Shown here: positions 6,262 to 7,296 of the stretch, in pieces
Layout of the letters: every line of letters starts with the position of its first letter
How positions within the stretch are numbered: position 1 is the stretch's first letter
From: Lutibacter sp.
GTDB taxonomy: Bacteria > Bacteroidota > Bacteroidia > Flavobacteriales > Flavobacteriaceae
Direction of reading: 5' to 3'
Length of the DNA: 7,296 nucleotides
NCBI GenBank assembly: GCA_030748365.1
Contig: JASMME010000062.1
Location: 1 to 7,296, forward strand
Notes under the pieces: model-generated
Database searches by the model: none
The model's input: the letters and a program-made list of their open reading frames with translations, nothing else
What the model was told of the DNA's origin: nothing
Program-made: the position numbers and the translations under genes

Positions 6262-6981
6262 TTAAGAATTGTCCGTATCTAGGTAATCTGCCGTTCCGTC
6301 ACCATCGGTATCGTCATTTTTTACATTGCCATCACCATCCAAGTCTTCATCAATAGATAGGATACCATCCTGATCGTGGTCAGCATCGTTGACATCGTTC
6401 AGTGTTATTTTAAAAATCAGGGGCGAATTTTCAGGAATGGTTACCTGAGGTGCATTGGCGTAGGCCAATCCTGAAGGGATAAAGAGGAAGCCTTCTCCCG
6501 AGTTTTCATAATAAAAAGACTCATCTGGGTTAACAACCCGCTGTCCTGCCTTAAAATTGGTCAGGCCGTGAGACCAGCCATCTACCACACTCGTCAGGGA
6601 AAACCACAACCTATTACTGCTACTGTCAAAGACCGTACTGTCCATCAGCATACCAGTATAGGTTACCAATACAGAATCGGCCCGTGTAGGAGCTGCCATC
6701 ACACCTTCCTGCAGCATCAATCGGTAGAGCGTATAACTGACGTCATTATTAACAACAGTTTGGGATTGGACTGCATCCATCAACGGGGTTTCTCCCGCTG
6801 AAATTGTCCAAATACCCCCGTCATCTTCATTCAAGTAATGTGTTTGCAAATAGTCAATCAGCGCTGCATCATCTGTCAAAGATTGTGCCGCAGCATCAAA
6901 ATCATTGCTACCCGTGTCTTCCCCACAGGAAAAAACGGCCAACGCAGTGATTAAAAAAATGCTCAGGTATGTTCTTTTCAT
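6262..6981 (-). CDS. FKBP-type peptidyl-prolyl isomerase lipoprotein with acidic Asp/Gly repeat tail
   Basis: The 239-residue product starts with a lipoprotein signal peptide (KR, a hydrophobic stretch, then VFSC with the lipidated Cys19), so it should be anchored in the envelope. An N-terminal helical segment (about 25-95) precedes an FKBP domain at about 100-196. The residues lining the FKBP active site are present: Tyr108 in VTYTG, Phe118-Asp119 in VFDSS, Phe127, Val132-Val133 and Trp136 in SVVDGW, Tyr174 in SGLAYAN, and Phe190. The family's usual LAYG is LAYA here. Activity as a prolyl isomerase in folding of exported proteins is expected. Residues 199-237 form an Asp-rich tail with DxDxDG-type loops (DHDQDG, DLDGDGN, DTDGDGT) like calcium-binding thrombospondin type 3 repeats. 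Acidic residues at +2 and +3 after the cysteine (CGED) resemble Bacteroidota surface-export signals, though only loosely. Start ATG at 6979-6981. The gene has its own terminator. Confidence 0.92.
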   Translation of the reverse strand: MKRTYLSIFLITALAVFSCGEDTGSNDFDAAAQSLTDDAALIDYLQTHYLNEDDGGIWTISAGETPLMDAVQSQTVVNNDVSYTLYRLMLQEGVMAAPTRADSVLVTYTGMLMDSTVFDSSSNRLWFSLTSVVDGWSHGLTNFKAGQRVVNPDESFYYENSGEGFLFIPSGLAYANAPQVTIPENSPLIFKITLNDVNDADHDQDGILSIDEDLDGDGNVKNDDTDGDGTADYLDTDNS

Positions 6982-7091
6982 ATATTTTACTTTATCGTAT
7001 CAAGCAAATCTGGGTAAATAATTTCGGAATATTACCGACCTTAAACGTCAATAAGTACCAGACATCATTGACCCTCGATTTTAGCAGGCGC

Positions 7092-7112
7092 AAGATAGTA
7101 TTTTCCTATCTT
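7092..7112. repeat. Inverted repeat over the S4-gene promoter
   Basis: AAGATAG (7092-7098) and CTATCTT (7106-7112) are perfect 7-bp arms around a 7-nt spacer; allowing one extra base, the symmetry extends to flanking GC. The right arm overlaps the -7 box at 7107-7114. This could be an operator or a coincidence. Confidence 0.5.
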
Positions 7113-7114
7113 TG
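7107..7114 (+). promoter_or_regulatory. -7 promoter box of the S4-domain gene
   Basis: TATCTTTG is a full match to the Bacteroidota TAnnTTTG box, 34 nt before the ATG at 7149. The expected transcription start is near 7120. The -33 region has only a weak TTTTAG (7079-7084), no clear TTG. Confidence 0.6.
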
Positions 7115-7148
7115 CTGAAAGTGAAATGGCAAATTTTAACTTTATTAT

Positions 7149-7296
7149 ATGAGAATCGACAAATTTTTGTGGTGTGTTCGTTATTATAAAACCCGAAACC
7201 TCGCGGCAGATGCATGTAAAAAGGGCCAGGTAAAAGTTCATGATGAGAAGGTCAAACCTTCAAGAATGGTGGCTGCTGGAGAGAAAATCAGGGTTC
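7149..7296 (+). CDS. S4-domain RNA-binding protein, Hsp15/HslR-like, N-terminal part (3' end outside window)
   Basis: The first 49 codons run to the window edge without a stop. The translation MRIDKFLWCVRYYKTRNLAA followed by ADACKKGQVKV, then KVKPSRMVAAGEKIRV, is the classic S4 RNA-binding fold as found in Hsp15 (HslR): an N-terminal 'R-IDKFLW..R..KTR' helix, the 'A...C..G.V.V' turn and the 'VKPS..V..G..I.V' strand. In E. coli Hsp15 binds 50S subunits carrying a stalled nascent chain; the Bacteroidota members are usually annotated only as S4-domain RNA-binding proteins of about 120-140 residues, so roughly two thirds is missing. The start ATG at 7149-7151 sits after an AT-rich leader and a matching -7 box. 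It is divergent from the FKBP gene, with 167 bp between the two start codons. Confidence 0.9.
   Translation, partial: MRIDKFLWCVRYYKTRNLAADACKKGQVKVHDEKVKPSRMVAAGEKIRV

Noticed and set aside
7005..7012. Minus-strand CAGATTTG as the -7 box of the FKBP gene
   Set aside because: One mismatch at a key position and no -33 TTG at a suitable distance, so not supported strongly enough.
1..7296. A previously undescribed multi-gene system, mobile element, tRNA or CRISPR array
   Set aside because: All long frames belong to recognised housekeeping or envelope families, and no transposase, terminal repeats, spaced direct repeats or tRNA-like cloverleaf were seen.

Overview
The window is an ordinary chromosomal housekeeping stretch of a member of the Bacteroidota. 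The evidence is the aconitase and DnaJ sequence types, promoter boxes of the form TAnnTTTG (the consensus read by the Bacteroidota primary sigma factor), the absence of obvious Shine-Dalgarno sequences, and a lipoprotein FKBP with an acidic Asp/Gly-rich tail. A marine flavobacterium or a Saprospira-type relative would fit, but genus cannot be decided from this sequence alone.

Layout, left to right. The 3' part of a class III PLP-dependent aminotransferase gene (plus strand) enters from the left edge and ends 11 bp from the stop codon of a convergent TlpA/ResA-like membrane-anchored thioredoxin gene (minus). A compact hairpin terminator separates that gene from a complete aconitase gene (minus). 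Next comes a 184-bp AT-rich gap and the RNase P RNA gene rnpB (minus). Upstream of rnpB lie a terminator and a structured, roughly 130-nt 3' untranslated region belonging to dnaJ (minus). dnaJ is preceded by grpE (minus), with 194 bp between them. A clear -33/-7 promoter sits in front of grpE, just past a terminator that ends an FKBP-type prolyl isomerase lipoprotein gene (minus). At the right edge the 5' part of an S4-domain RNA-binding protein gene (plus, Hsp15/HslR-like) diverges from the FKBP gene with its own -7 box.

Functionally, grpE and dnaJ encode the nucleotide exchange factor and J-domain co-chaperone of DnaK. The FKBP and TlpA-like proteins act in the cell envelope (prolyl isomerisation and thiol-disulfide chemistry), aconitase belongs to the TCA cycle, and rnpB matures tRNA 5' ends. 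The left aminotransferase and right S4 gene are cut by the window edges.

I found no mobile element, CRISPR array, tRNA or defence system, and nothing amounting to a new multi-gene system. The points most worth a second look are a DnaJ that keeps only the central two of the usual four CxxCxGxG zinc motifs, the highly structured dnaJ 3' UTR (a two-stage hairpin plus three contiguous TAGAAC half-sites) leading straight into the rnpB promoter, and a dyad symmetry over the promoter of the S4 gene.
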